The translations under genes and the position numbers were made by a program. From Chrysemys picta bellii (lineage: Eukaryota > Chordata > Testudines > Emydidae), in NCBI RefSeq assembly GCF_011386835.1, contig NC_088791.1, positions 55,695,498 to 55,759,497 on the forward strand: a stretch of 64,000 bases of DNA. The letters are read 5' to 3'. Below are positions 11,920 through 22,687 of this stretch, in pieces (positions within the stretch are counted from its first letter, which is position 1; the number at the start of each line of letters is the position of its first letter). The notes under the pieces were generated by a model. The model was not told the DNA's origin. It saw only the letters and a list, made by a program, of their open reading frames with translations, and did not search any database.

Positions 11920-12699
11920 TATAATATTAAAACTATACAGACGTGTTGGATCCAAATAATTCCCAGCATGCTTTCTGAAGGAGTTTTAAAAAAAAAAAAA
12001 AAGGTTGTTCTAGGAAGTCACTGATTTTCAGACTGACTGTATAACAAAACTCAGCTAATTTATATTTCTTTTGTAAAATTAATAGGGGCAATCACCTCTG
12101 TAGAGAAATGGAATCTCAAAGGTGGGGTTGAAAATAAACAGAACAGTTCTTTAATGTAAGAGATAAAATAAACAAAATTTAGGGTTTTTTGTTTAGGGTT
12201 TTTAAGGAAACAATTAGGCTACTGCAAAAAGAAAAAATACTAATACAGGCAAATGCGTTAGGTAAAATAGCATAAAGGTGACCCACACCTGTCTTTCTTT
12301 CAATTAAAAAAATAGTTTAACACATTGTACTTTGTACAAATAGTTTTATACATTAAAACTTGAAAATAATTATCTCATGCTGCACGGAATTATTTTCATA
12401 ATTAGGTGAATATACTCCATAGGCATTATATAAAAAATGTAACATTGCATACGCTATTTTAGTACAACATACAAAAGGAAACCTGCTTGGATACTACTAC
12501 ACATTAATCAAAGCACAACAAGATGTTAGTCAAGCCCAGGGAGCTCCTTGCAATGAAGGGAGCTCACCTCTTCTTCCCTTCCAGATGATTTCAGAGCTGA
12601 ATCAGCTAGTGTCTGGACAAGTATTCTGTTAATTTTATAAAGGAAAATGCCTCTTAGCTGGCAGAGCCAAAGGGTTAAATGACTCTGGGATCAAACGCT
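11920..12699. other. Anonymous YAF2 intron 2 DNA next to exon 2
   Basis: AT-rich, with an A run at 11988-12002. No repeat or exon was recognised. Confidence 0.45.
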
Positions 12700-12851
12700 G
12701 CAGCATTTCTGGTCCCTGTCCCTGCAGCCCGCGGGCGACAGAGTCCCCAATAAATCTGACCTAGTTCCTACTGCAGCAGGCGGCTCACTGGCATGCCGGG
12801 GCTGCTGCGAGCTGCTCGCCGGCGGCCGGGCCGGGGTGGCCGGACACTCAC

Positions 12852-13243
12852 CGGGTGGAGGTGCCCTTCCTCACATCGCACATCATGCACTTGAAGGCCT
12901 CGGCGCTGTTCCGGAAGGTGCACACGCTGCAGTCCCAGTAGCCCTCGTCCGAGGAGGGTTTCGGCTGCCGCTTCGGCCTGCAACACACACAACGAGGGGA
13001 GGGACAAAACAGGCAGGGCGGTGGGTCAGGCCCGGCTCTCAGCCCGGCCCGACCGCCCCCGCTGCAGCCCGGCTCCCACGGCCGCCATGGCCGCTGCACG
13101 GCGGAGCCGGCTCTCCGCCGCCGCCGCTGCTCCCGGCGCAGGGTCGGGCCCGGCCAGGAGGCGCCGCTAATCCAGGGCGCGGGCGCTGCCGGCGCCAGGC
13201 CCCCGCGCCGCCCTTACCTGGTCGGGCTCTTCTTGTCTCCCAT
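12852..13243 (-). CDS. YAF2: YAF2, coding exons 1 and 2 (5' part of gene)
   Basis: YAF2 binds YY1 and is a RYBP-like subunit of non-canonical Polycomb complex PRC1, acting in the nucleus. Coding exon 1 is 13243-13218 (ATG at 13243, 26 nt, starting MGDKKSPT) and ends at a consensus donor CAG|GTAAG. Coding exon 2 is 12977-12852 (126 nt), preceded by a CAG acceptor and followed by a CG|GTGAGT donor. The split codon AG|G restores Arg, so the two exons join in frame. Exon 2 encodes a RanBP2-type zinc finger containing [11 protein letters not shown] and [11 protein letters not shown]. The Pro after KRQ, SSDEGY and KCMMC match YAF2; the paralogue RYBP has KRQA, ADEGF and KCSIC. The intron between the exons is only 240 bp. 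The YY1/RING1-binding C-terminal exons are not in the window and must lie beyond the left edge. No frame damage is seen. Confidence 0.95.
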
Positions 13244-13399
13244 GCCGGCTGCAGACGCGACCCCGGCCCGGCCCTTTGTGTGTTTGTAAATAAGGAGGAG
13301 CGCGGGGGGCCCTGGCTCGAGCGGGGAGGAGGAGCCGCCGCCGCAACCTCCAGCTGTCGGGGAAACTCCGGCTCCCGCTGCCGCCCGCCGCCCCTCCTC

Positions 13400-13527
13400 C
13401 CTCACGTGTCCCCCCGCCGCCAACCAGCGGCCGCCCGCAGCCCTCCGAGCCCCAGGCAGCGCGAGGCGGCAGGTTCGCATCTGCTGGCGGCGCCGGGCGG
13501 CCGGAGGGGCGCGGGGACGCGGCTGCG
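13400..13527 (+). other. Candidate non-coding first exon of the divergent neighbour (PPHLN1?)
   Basis: On the plus strand a good splice donor, GCG|GTGAGC, occurs at 13527/13528 inside the CpG island, about 285 bp from the YAF2 ATG and pointing away from it. A GC-rich exon ending there would fit an untranslated first exon of a divergent gene. The name PPHLN1 comes only from known amniote gene order. The exon start is arbitrary. I saw no periphilin-like coding exon downstream in this window. Confidence 0.3.
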
Positions 13528-13640
13528 GTGAGCAGGCGGCAGCCAGGGGAGGCGGACGGAGAGCTGAGGCGACTAGGGCAGCCCGGCCCCCTCACCCCAC
13601 ACAGCGCTGGCTGTCGGGGTCGCCCTTTCACGGCCAGCGC

Positions 13641-14295
13641 CCGGGAGGCAGGTGGCAGGGAGATGGAAACTCGTGCGTGTGCTGGGCCAGCAAACCCCCC
13701 CCCCCCCCAGTGTGGGTTGGGGTCCCCGCCGCGCGTGGATTGACGGGGTTGGGGTCCCCCGGGCCATTGTGTTGTTTCCTGCGCCTGTAACAGCTTGCCT
13801 AACAGCACATGGCAAGCAAGCTGCCAGGCGGGCTGAGAGACAGATCCCCTCTCCAGCGATGACATATGTATTTCATATAGGCCATGCGTGTTTTGATGCA
13901 TTACAGATGCAGAGTGCATGGGCTGAAATACATGACAGAACCATTTTCCTATTACGTGTAAATCAATGTCATCTCACGTAGGACGATATGTAAATTACAC
14001 ACAATGCAATATTGCACCCAATCCTCGTAAAGCCAGGACTGATCCAGAAAACCTATACCTTTCATCTCTTCTGTGAGCCAGAGACCTGGCCTCATTTATC
14101 AACTCCAGACTGTATAATCATAATTCCCTGAATATAAATATGAACAATAGTAAGTAAGGTTGCAGGTAGTACAGACTAAGACAGCCCACTTTCTCCACAG
14201 GTTAGGCCACATCAGCACTAGCTCTTGGTCCATTTTCACTGCCAGTTCAAGGCCTTGGGCATTTTCTTCAGAGCCATTAATGGATCTGGTCCTAA
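13641..14295. other. Flank of CpG island
   Basis: GC content falls off. No exon or repeat was recognised. Confidence 0.4.
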
Positions 14296-14420
14296 TTATG
14301 TTGCCAACCCTCCAGGATTGTTCTGGAGTCTCCAGGACTTAAAGATCAATTTTTAATTAAAGATTATGTCATGTGATGAAGCCTCCAGGAATATGTCCAG
14401 CCAAACACTAGGCAACCCTA
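14296..14420. mobile_element. hAT-like MITE, 125 bp
   Basis: The left part ttatgttgccaaccctcc and the right end taggcaaccctа-type sequence form short inverted repeats (gttgcc/ggcaac). A perfect 8-bp duplication ggtcctaa flanks it (14288-14295 and 14421-14428). The inner caggattgttctggagtctc block is also an imperfect palindrome. Confidence 0.75.
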
Positions 14421-14428
14421 GGTCCTAA

Positions 14429-15154
14429 GTACATGAGAGACTACATTTCCATCTATGAACTACCAATATAGCTGCATTCCACTGACACAATGCTGATCAA
14501 AGCTCAGGACAAAACACTATGCGAGCCAGAGTTAAGGCGTTATCCGTTAAGGAGATCTGGCTTTGGAACAAAATTCCAGAAGAGAGTAATCTAAACTAGA
14601 ATCTGACCACTTTAGAGCATGCTGTAAGACCTCCCCTCTTTGATAAAACTTTCATATTATCACAGAGTAACATTTACCACAATAATTAGACCCCCTTGCC
14701 CAAGAAAAAAAAATGTATCCCAGGCACTGCTGCCTATAACCAGGGTCAGGAGAAGAGCAGAAGACTCCACGAAGTTCCATTGGGTACCTTGCTATGCCAG
14801 ACACTGGTACTAGTGTGACAGATGCAGGTACAAACTCATAAGATAATAGATCTTATCCAGCATTAGATACAAGGATACAAATAATATTAATATTTGTACT
14901 TATAGATTAAGTACAAATAAATTGTGATTAACATGGTATGCTCTAACATCATTAAACAAAACACTAAGAATGTTCTTCCTTGGCCTGAAAGTTGCCGAAA
15001 AGACTTAGCTAGGAATAGTGGGGTGTAATAAAGAAAAGGAAAATGTAGGCTGAAAATCTAGAAGAATCTACTAATAGGGAGCTAGGGTCCAAAAATACTG
15101 AAAATTTCTTTTCACCATATTTGTAGATATCTATACAGGGCCTTACGTCTACAC
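14429..15154. other. Anonymous DNA
   Basis: No gene or recognisable repeat was found. Confidence 0.4.
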
Positions 15155-15358
15155 AGGGGGGAGGGATAGCTCAGTGGTTTGAGCATTGGTCTGCTAAACC
15201 CAGGGTTGTGAGTTCAATCCTTGAGGGGGCCATTTAGGGATCTGGGGCAAAATCAGTACTTGGTCCTGCTAGTGAAGGCAGGGGGCTGGACTCAATGACC
15301 TTTCAAGGTCCCTTCCAGTTCTAGGAGATGGGATATCTCCATATATATATATATATTA
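15155..15358 (+). mobile_element. tRNA-derived turtle SINE (plus strand)
   Basis: It contains gatagctcagtggtttga (A box), ggttgtgagttcaatcc (B box), atcagtacttggtcctgcta and the CR1-like tail ggctggactcaatgacctt. It ends in an (AT)n run at about 15339-15356. Pol III promoter boxes look intact. Confidence 0.9.
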
Positions 15359-16285
15359 TACTAAAAGGTTGTCTCCCCATTTCTTGGGGCATTCAGCATT
15401 TACCTAAAAGCACCACAGCCCCTCTCTCTGGACCTTGCCATCTATGGTTGTAGCAGACTACTTGTTACAATATGAAGAATGAATATTGTTTTCTGTCTGA
15501 TGATCACTGCCCTCCATGCTCCTCTCCCCATCCTCACTTCTTCCTCTCCCTCAATGTCTACTTCTTCCTTTTCCCTGCCGCTCCCAGAGCCTGGTCTGCA
15601 ATAGGAACCCAGAGATGCACTGCTAAGCTGGACACTTGGATACTGTGAAGAAATCTTTAGATTGGAAATGATGGTAGAACCTGTCTCCTGGTGCCCTTTT
15701 ATTTATAACAGTCTCTACTGTATACGTAACTTTTTTTCCCCTTTTGAGAAAGCAATTATTTTGAAATAACCCCTTTTTCTTGACCTCTTCTCTGACATTA
15801 TGAATTTTCCCATAGAAATGAAAAGAAACGAAATAAAACTCAGACCACTACCTATGAAACACTATGATAGGTTGCAACATAGTAAAAAGCAACTTAAGAG
15901 TAGCAGCTTTTCTCTTTCCTCTAAGGGAAAATTTCCTGGGGAGTATCATTTCTGATCAGCAGGGAGAGCAACCACTGCTAATCCCCAACTATCATTCCTA
16001 ACTGCCCACTAATCTTTCAGATTCCACCATTCTGACCCTGCTCGAGATGCGTGAAATTTACCCACATGCAGAGGGGTAACAACAGAGAGAAGAAATATTA
16101 TTTTCTGCATACTTTGGTACACTTATAGAGGCACAGGAAATCACCAATGACATGTGCCTACCTTTGATGTAACCACATCTAAAATATTGTTGGTCTGTGA
16201 CACAGGACAGAGTGACTTTTGAAAGATGGATTCGTGCTCCAGGCAGTAGCACTCAGCAGCATTCTTCAACCTAGGAGGCAGGAAG
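15359..16285. other. Anonymous DNA left of Gypsy element A
   Basis: No gene was recognised. If the 3' LTR of element A were complete, its U5 part would be expected at 16285 and below. Instead the sequence differs, so this is the breakpoint flank. Confidence 0.4.
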
Positions 16286-16928
16286 AAGAAGCCTCTTTTA
16301 CAGACTAGCCTTCTTCTAGTCTGGGTCCAGCTATCACTCACACCCCCTGTAGTTACTGTCCTTTGTCCCAGTTTCTTTCAGGTATCCTTTGGGGGTGGAT
16401 AGGCTCTCTCTTGAGCCATCTGAAAACAAAATGGAGGGGTTTAAATAGACTCTGTCTTGTGGGTGGACACCTCTCCCTCCCCCTGTGTAGAATCCCAGCT
16501 ACAAGATGGAGTTTTGGCGTCACATGGGCAAGTCACATGTCCATGCATGACTCAGAACTTACAGGTAGCAGCCATGGCTAACACGCTACCTTGAACATCC
16601 TCAAGTAGAATTCTTATGTGGATTGGAGCCTTCCAAGATCCATTGTCCATAAGGTGTTTCTTGATTGGGTACTTAACTTGCAAATTCCTTTCTAAAGAAA
16701 CTGCCCAAATGCCTTACTAAGGCTACTAAAAATCAAACCAATACACAGCCAATATTCATAACTTTGAATACAAAAATGATATATGCATACAAATAGGATG
16801 AATAGATTCAGCAGACCATAACCTTTACAGAGATGTTACATGGCATATGTAGCATAAAACATATTCCAGTTATGTCATCTATACATTCATAAGCATATTT
16901 CCATAAAGCCTTATGGGATGCAACATCA
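16286..16928 (-). repeat. Truncated 3' LTR of Gypsy element A
   Basis: On minus it starts tgtgatgttgcatccc at 16928, right after the purine tract aggagaaggg. It aligns by eye along its length with the 5' LTR (26708 to about 25908), apart from a MITE present only in the 5' LTR. It contains a TATA-like tatttaaa near 16440. Similarity stops near 16288 (aagcctcttttacagac), so the R/U5 part is missing. Confidence 0.85.
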
Positions 16929-17702
16929 CACCCTTCTCCTGAACTTACTGCCAGAGACTTGAACACTGTCCACGGCAGAGGCAGTACATATAAAATCCCT
17001 GTTTGTCTTTGGTCACACTCCATATGGTTTAAAGGTACGGAAAGGATGTCATTCATAAGCATACCAACATGTTTTGGGGTTTCAGGCACCTGGGGACCAG
17101 GAAACAGGTTGGGGTGTAATATTGCTAAACAGAATGCAGACAGCAATATTTGTTAAAGTGTAGGCCTACTGGCATTTAGCCACCAATGCCATGAGGCAGT
17201 GTGCCTCAGTTTTCCCTTCTACACAGCAGCATATGCCTGTTATGCTTTTGCTGCTGTGCCAAGCTTCCAGTCTGTTTACAGGTATAAGCTGAAAGGTAAC
17301 ATGCTTGTGGGACTGTCTTGTCACCATCCCTAGCATGTACAACAGGTTTTTTTCCACAAATCAGGTATGTTCCACATCTTTAAAGGGTTTACGACTAGTA
17401 TTAACTCCTTTGACATGACCCATAGATTAAGTAGCAAAAGACACAAGATTAACAACAAATCTACAGCGGACAGGCTCTGTTCGCACATTTTGGCTTGGTT
17501 AGTGTCTATTACCTTTTTCACTTCCTTTGCGTACCATGATAGGTGCCCTGATGCAGATTCTTCTGCCTCTTTGGAGAAGGCTTTTAATTCCGGCATGTGT
17601 TTAAGTCTTTGGCAAGGAAAGGGTGTACTACAACCATGCCTGCCCTCGGCCCCTCCCTCTGGAATTTCTCTGAGCTGGACCTCACACACTTGTGAAGTTT
17701 CC

Positions 17703-18360
17703 CTAAGGCAAAGGTTTTCTTCCTCCTGCCTTGAAGAGACAGTTTTTATCTCTTACAAGCTTAGCAGGAACATCTTTCAATGGAGTGCTTTGGATTGGTA
17801 GGACCCCTTTGGACATCCCACTTTCTGTTCCCAAAAGGTTAGCTGTGGGGGCTCTCCCCTCCAGGAGATCGGACCCCCTGTTTTCCCTTAAACCCTGATC
17901 CACAGGAGATTTTTCACCCTCCTCCTGGGAAAGATCCTCCTTACAAAAGGTGGGCAGACTCTCTGACCCCCCGTCACTTTTCGTCTGGACATCTCTCTCT
18001 GGACTCCCCTCTGGGTCAGACACTTCTGTGTCCCCCAGAAGGGAAGGTAACCCTGGTCCGGCTATGGACTCATAGCTACCAGCTCTGACAGACCCTTCAC
18101 TGGCCAGCAAAATTCCCCCTCTTTCCCTCAGGTTGGGCTTGCTTCCAGCTACAGAGTCCTTGGGGCCTATTCTCACTGCAGCGGTTATCAGGACCCCAAC
18201 TTCCACCTTTGGGACACATGTGTTTGTGCACCCCAGGATAGGCCCTGTCCCCTGCTGATCTGCAACTTCCTGGCAGTCAGCAGCTGGGATGGCCTCCCTG
18301 CTACAAGGTGGAACATTCCAGGCAGATGATGATTACGGGACAGGAGCTGGCCTCCTCCAG
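17703..18360 (-). pseudogene. Gypsy A linker region after protease
   Basis: An open minus-strand stretch (18206-17703) encodes a Ser/Gly/Glu-rich, low-complexity polypeptide with no catalytic motif. It lies where the Gmr1-like polyprotein has a linker between protease and integrase. It ends near SLKAGG-type residues and no integrase follows, so the deletion junction lies close to 17700. Confidence 0.55.
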
Positions 18361-18361
18361 C

Positions 18362-19060
18362 CTCATAGACTCATAGACTTTAAGGTCAGAAGGGACCATT
18401 ATGATCATCTGGTCTGACCCCCTGCATGCTGCAGGCCATAAAACCGTCCCTACCCCTTCCCTGGACTCTGCTGCTGAAGTCCCCAATCCTGTTACTAGTG
18501 ACTTCAATCGGCAGAGACCCTCCTGCTAGAGATCCCTGCCCCATGCTGCGGAGGAAGGCGAAAAACCTCCAGAGGCTCAGCCAATCTGCCCTGGAGGAAA
18601 ATTCCTTCCCGACCCCAAATATGGCGATCAGTAAGACCCCGAGCATATAGGCAAGAGTCTCCATCCTGACCCCTGTTAGCCATTATGCTATTTACCTACC
18701 ATTGCTTTGTTTTCTTGACTACTATGTTTTACCATTAAACCATTCCCTCCATAAACTTATCTAACTTAATCTTAAAACCAGACAGGTCCCTCGCCCCCAC
18801 CGTTTCCCTTGGAAGGCCGTTCCAATATTTCACCCCTCTGACGGTCAGAAACCTTCGTCTAATTTCAAGCCTGAACTTCCCCACGGCCAGTTTATATCCA
18901 TTCGTTCTTGTATCCACGTTAGTACTAAGCTGGAATAATTCTTCTCCCTCCCTTGTATTAATCCCTCTAATATATTTAAAGATAGCAATCATATCCCCTC
19001 TCAGCCTTCGCTTTGTCAGACTAAACAACCCAAGCTCCTCTGGGACTTGCCTTGAGCCTG
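18362..19060 (-). mobile_element. CR1 LINE fragment in Gypsy A
   Basis: On minus the end of CR1 ORF2 is open at 19028-18735 (FSLTKRRLRGDMIAIFKYI, VKYWNGLPRETV, LDKFMEGMV). Its 3' UTR runs to gactctatgagtctatgag near 18362. It splits the Gypsy A sequence between protease and linker. The 5' truncation is at about 19060. Confidence 0.9.
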
Positions 19061-19165
19061 GGGCTACAGGAACTGGTTACAACATTGCTGCCCCTAAAGC
19101 TCCATTCTTTACTGCCACAGAGAAGTTTAAGAGACACCCTCCTATTCGCCCAGCAGTCCATGTGA

Positions 19166-19621
19166 CTACACACACACACACACAGGGCTTTTAGCACAGG
19201 ATTCCTTCTCACTGCTAACGAACCCTGGGACAGATCCTGCCATATCAAAAAAATCATTCTCTAGTAGAAACGGTTCAAAATTGTGTGCCACTGTTGCAAC
19301 AGTCAGCTTAGCCTGCAAATGACCAGTTTTCATGTGTACCTTAGCTAAAGGTGCAAGGACTTTGTAACCTCCCACCAGTTCTAATTCTGCCATTTTCCCT
19401 GGCAACAAATCCTTCTCCTGGATCAGGTCCCTCCTGACCATAGAAATCTCAGCACCTGTATCTCTTAATCCAACAAGTAATTTACCATTAAGTTTAACAG
19501 CATGCACATGCTCACTGCTTGGTTGGGTAGAAGCAACCTTTACAAACCCTGTGTGGAAAGAGGCTGCAGTCTGGCTCTGAGAAGCAGCAGCTTCATGTGT
19601 TGCCTGCTCCCTCATAGCCAA
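19166..19621 (-). pseudogene. Gypsy A aspartic protease
   Basis: The open frame contains VGLRDTGAEISMVRRDLI, where D-T-G is the retropepsin active-site triad, followed by GGYKVLAPLAKV as expected for the flap side. Upstream it joins a Cys-rich segment (CYHCKSTEHL at about 19670-19640), a partial gag zinc knuckle. The downstream part runs into a CA microsatellite (19168-19184) and then CR1. The protease region itself is unbroken, but the polyprotein around it is not. Confidence 0.8.
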
Positions 19622-20684
19622 GGACCATTATTCCTCAGGTGCTCAGTGGACTTACAATGATAGCACCTCTTGGGCTCCTCTGCTTGTACAGGAGATTTGG
19701 GATGAGTAACAGGGAAATGGGGAGGTGACCGCCCAACCTACCTTTTCCCAGGGGTAAAATGGTGATTTTGCTTTCCCCCAATCCTGTACCCCTCTGCCAA
19801 TGGTTTATGCTTAATTGCAGCTTGTGCTTGCTCATAAGAGTTTGTAAACCCAGCTAATTCACCCACTGCTTTCACCTTTTTGTCTCACAAATACTGTTTT
19901 ACATTATTACTGTACATATTTAAGAATTGTTTCTGAGTAACCAAATTACACATTCCTTCAAAGCTTGTAATGCCTTTCTCCCTCACCCACTTATCTACCA
20001 AATTTTTCATTGCATTTACATAGGCCACATTACTGAATTCAGATCCCCTCTTAAGACTCCTGAATTTAACCCTCTAGGTTTCAGGTGTAATGTGAAACTG
20101 TTTCAAAACCCATTCCTTAAATTTACCATAGTTTGAAGCATCATTAATAGCATTTTATTGAATATATCTAGAGCTCTGCCCGTCAATTTTGCCATCAATG
20201 TGGTCATCTTTTGATCTTCAGGGATAGCATAGAGGGTGCATAGTCTCTCAAAGGTGATGAAATATTCAGCAGTATCGCCGGATTCATCATACTGTGGACA
20301 TAGTCACTCCCATTTGTGGATTTTTGGGGAAGTGGAACCAGCAGCTGGAGGGTTTTGTCTCTTCAACTCCATAACAGCCAGTTCATGCTTTTGGGCCTCA
20401 ATTTTGGCCTGTATTTCTCTCTGTCTCTTAACTCCACGGCTCTTTTATGGGCAGCCTCCTCCCTGGCTGCCTCTGCCTCCATAGCCCTTCAGTGTGCAGT
20501 TGTCTTTGCTTCTTTGAGTTTCAACTGAAACTCCCGATCCTTTGCCTTCTCGTCTGCTTCCAGTCTAGCCAGCTATAGTTTAGTAGCTGCTTCACTGCTA
20601 GTAATTTTCCTGCTTTCTTGTGCTGGGCCACACCCCCTCTGCAGTTCACTGAAACTGGGATGCACTCAGCTCAGGGGCTTCTTA
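19622..20684 (-). pseudogene. Gypsy A gag with SCAN-like capsid region
   Basis: Translations in shifting minus frames show EYFITFERLCTLYAIPED (about 20270) and MTTLMAKLTGRALDIF, then a SCAN-like block at about 20085-19830 with VKFRSLKRGSEF, VDKWVREKGITSFEGM and TQKQFLNMY. The W, the EQFL-like QKQFL and the spacing fit a SCAN fold. At least two frameshifts and one stop break it. A short leader and gag start lies on the other side of the Harbinger insertion (25370-25104). Confidence 0.7.
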
Positions 20685-20849
20685 GAGTATGTCTACACTA
20701 CGGGATTAATCCGAATTTATATAATTCGAATTTGGAAAATAGGTTGTATAAAGTCGAAATGTATGCGGCCACACTAAGCACATTAATTCGGCGGTGTGTG
20801 TCCAAGTACCGGGGCTAGCGTCGATTTCTGCAGCGTTGCGCGGTGGGTA

Positions 20850-20880
20850 GCTATCCCATAGCTATCCCATAGTTCCCGCA
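20850..20880. promoter_or_regulatory. Subterminal repeat motif, left end of Harbinger 1
   Basis: Two adjacent copies of agctatcccatag lie about 165 bp from the left end. The inverse form, tgggatagct, occurs at 24873-24882 near the right end, and gcagctatccca lies near the end of the MITE at 60926. Such subterminal repeats are typical binding sites for Harbinger proteins (inference). Confidence 0.5.
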
Positions 20881-21077
20881 GTCTCCCGCGCCCATTGGAA
20901 TTCTGGGTTGAGATCCCAGTGCCTGATGGGACAAAAAACATCGTCGCAGGTGGTTCTGGGTACAGCCTCACCTCCTCCCTCCCTCCCTCCCTGCATGAAA
21001 GCAACGGACGGCAGACAACCATTTCACGCCTTTTTTCCTGGGTGGGTGAACACTGCAGACTCCATACCACAGCAAGC

Positions 21078-22385
21078 ATGGAGCCCGCTCAGCTCAAAAC
21101 AGCAGTCATGAACATTGTAAACACCTTGCGCGTTCTCGTGGAGTTTATGCTGAGCCAGGACCAGAAAAACGAGGCGAGGAGGCAGCAGCAGCGGCAGCTC
21201 AGCGACAAGCATGATGAGGACATGGACATGGACACGGACACGGATACAGAATTATGTGAAACCGCGGGCCCCGGTGCTTTGGAGATCATGTTGTTAATGG
21301 GGCAGGTTCTATCCATGGAACGCCGATTCTGGGCAAGGGAAACAAGCACAGACTGGTGGGACCGCATAGTGTTGCAGGTGTGGGATGATTCCCAGTGGCT
21401 GCGGAACTTTTGCATGCGTAAGGGCACTTTCATGGAACTTTGTGACTTGCTGTCCCCTGCCCTGAAACGCCAGAATACCAAGATGAGAGCAGCCCTCACA
21501 GTTGAGAAGCGCGTGGCGATAGCCCTGTGGAAGCTTGCAACGCCAGACAGCTACCGGTCAGTCGGGAATCAATTTGGAGTGGGCAAATCTACTGTGGGGG
21601 CTGCTGTGATGCAAGTAGCCAAAGCAATCACTCAGGTGCTGCTACGAAAGTTAGTGACTCTGGGAAATGTGCAGGCCATAGTGGATGATTATGCTGCAAT
21701 GGGATTCCCTAACTGTGGTGGGGCGATAGATGGAACCCATATCCCTATCTTGGCACCGGAGCACCAAGCCACCGAGTACATAAACCGCAAGGGGTACTTT
21801 TCAATGGTGCTGCAAGCACTTGTGGATCACAAGGGACGTTTCACCAACATCAACGCGGGCTGGGCGGGAAGGGTTCATGACGCTCGCGTCTTCAGGAACA
21901 CTACTCTGTTTAAAGGGCTGCAGCAAGGGACTTACTTTCCGGACCAGAAAATAACCGTTGGGGATGTTGAAATGCCAATAGTTATTCTTGGGGACCCAGC
22001 CTACCCCTTAATGCCATGGCTCATGAAGCCATACACAGGCAGCCTGGACAGGAGTCAGGAGCTGTTTAACTACAGGCTAAGCAAGTGCAGAATGGTGGTA
22101 GAATGTGCATTTGGCCGTTTAAAAGGTCGCTGGCGTTCATTATTGACTCGCTCTGACCTCAGCCAAAGAAATCTCCCCATTATTATTTCTGCTTGCTGCG
22201 TGCTCCACAATCTCTGTGAAAGTAAGGGGGAGACCTTTATGGCGGGGTGGGAGGCTGAGGCAAATCGCCTGGCTGCTGATTACGCGCAGCCAGACCCCAG
22301 GGCGATTAGAAGAGCACACCAGGAAGCGCTGTGCATCAGAGAAGCTTTGAAAACCAGTTTCATGAGTGGCCAGGCTACAGTGTGA
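21078..22385 (+). CDS. Harbinger DDE transposase (HARBI1-like), intact
   Basis: This nuclease cuts and rejoins the element's ends. From ATG 21078 (MEPAQLKTAV) the protein is 435 residues; an in-frame upstream ATG at 20895 would add 61 residues, but those look like leader. An acidic MDMDTDTDTE tract lies near residue 54. The catalytic residues are visible as D218 in GGAIDGTHIPI, D306 in ILGDPAYPL and E342 in VECAFGRLKGRW, a D-88-D-35-E arrangement expected of DDE_Tnp_4 (spacing counted here as position differences 88 and 36). A helix-turn-helix-like part precedes it (SYRSVGNQFGVGKSTVG). An AATAAA signal follows at 22487-22492. No lesion is seen. In this family the protein needs the partner Myb-like protein for nuclear import and end recognition. 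Confidence 0.95.
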   Translation: MEPAQLKTAVMNIVNTLRVLVEFMLSQDQKNEARRQQQRQLSDKHDEDMDMDTDTDTELCETAGPGALEIMLLMGQVLSMERRFWARETSTDWWDRIVLQVWDDSQWLRNFCMRKGTFMELCDLLSPALKRQNTKMRAALTVEKRVAIALWKLATPDSYRSVGNQFGVGKSTVGAAVMQVAKAITQVLLRKLVTLGNVQAIVDDYAAMGFPNCGGAIDGTHIPILAPEHQATEYINRKGYFSMVLQALVDHKGRFTNINAGWAGRVHDARVFRNTTLFKGLQQGTYFPDQKITVGDVEMPIVILGDPAYPLMPWLMKPYTGSLDRSQELFNYRLSKCRMVVECAFGRLKGRWRSLLTRSDLSQRNLPIIISACCVLHNLCESKGETFMAGWEAEANRLAADYAQPDPRAIRRAHQEALCIREALKTSFMSGQATV

Positions 22386-22687
22386 AATATCTGTTTGTTT
22401 CTCCTTCATGAAAACCCGCCCCCTTTATTGACTCATTTTCTGTAAGGAACCCACCCTCCCCCTTCCCCCAGCTTTCTTTCAAACCAAATAAAGTCACTAT
22501 AATTTAAAAATCATTTATTCTTTATTAATAGATTAGAAAAAGAGGGAGGGAACCCGGGTGGGATTTGGGAGGAGGATCGGTGGGAAGGAAAAGGCCACTA
22601 AAAAAAGGTTAAAAAAATGACAGCCTTTTGCTTGGGCTGTCCACTGGGGTGGAATGGGAAGGTGTACGGAGCCTCCCCCCCGCGTTC

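Larger units (their letters stand above)
12700..13640. promoter_or_regulatory. CpG island and promoter region of YAF2, probably bidirectional
   Basis: This is the only stretch of the window with dense CpG dinucleotides and very high GC; flanks on both sides are AT-rich. It covers both YAF2 coding exons and extends about 400 bp upstream of the ATG. No TATA box is visible near 13244-13500, as expected of CpG-island promoters. In other amniotes PPHLN1 starts divergently very close to the YAF2 start, so two-way transcription is likely (inference). A C-run at 13686-13699 lies just outside. Confidence 0.8.

Noticed and set aside
1..12851. Third coding exon of YAF2
   Set aside because: I looked in the minus frames for the basic exon that follows the zinc finger and found nothing similar, so it must be outside the window.
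12836..13531. 231-codon plus-strand ORF and 250-codon minus-strand ORF (13919-13167) in the CpG island
   Set aside because: Long frames are expected in very GC-rich DNA. The products are Pro/Ala/Arg/Gly-rich without domains and overlap the YAF2 exons and promoter.
17367..17801. 144-codon plus ORF
   Set aside because: It is antisense to the Gypsy A linker and 3' region and shows no domain.
20236..20528. Plus-strand ORFs of 70-82 codons
   Set aside because: They are antisense shadows of the Gypsy A gag.
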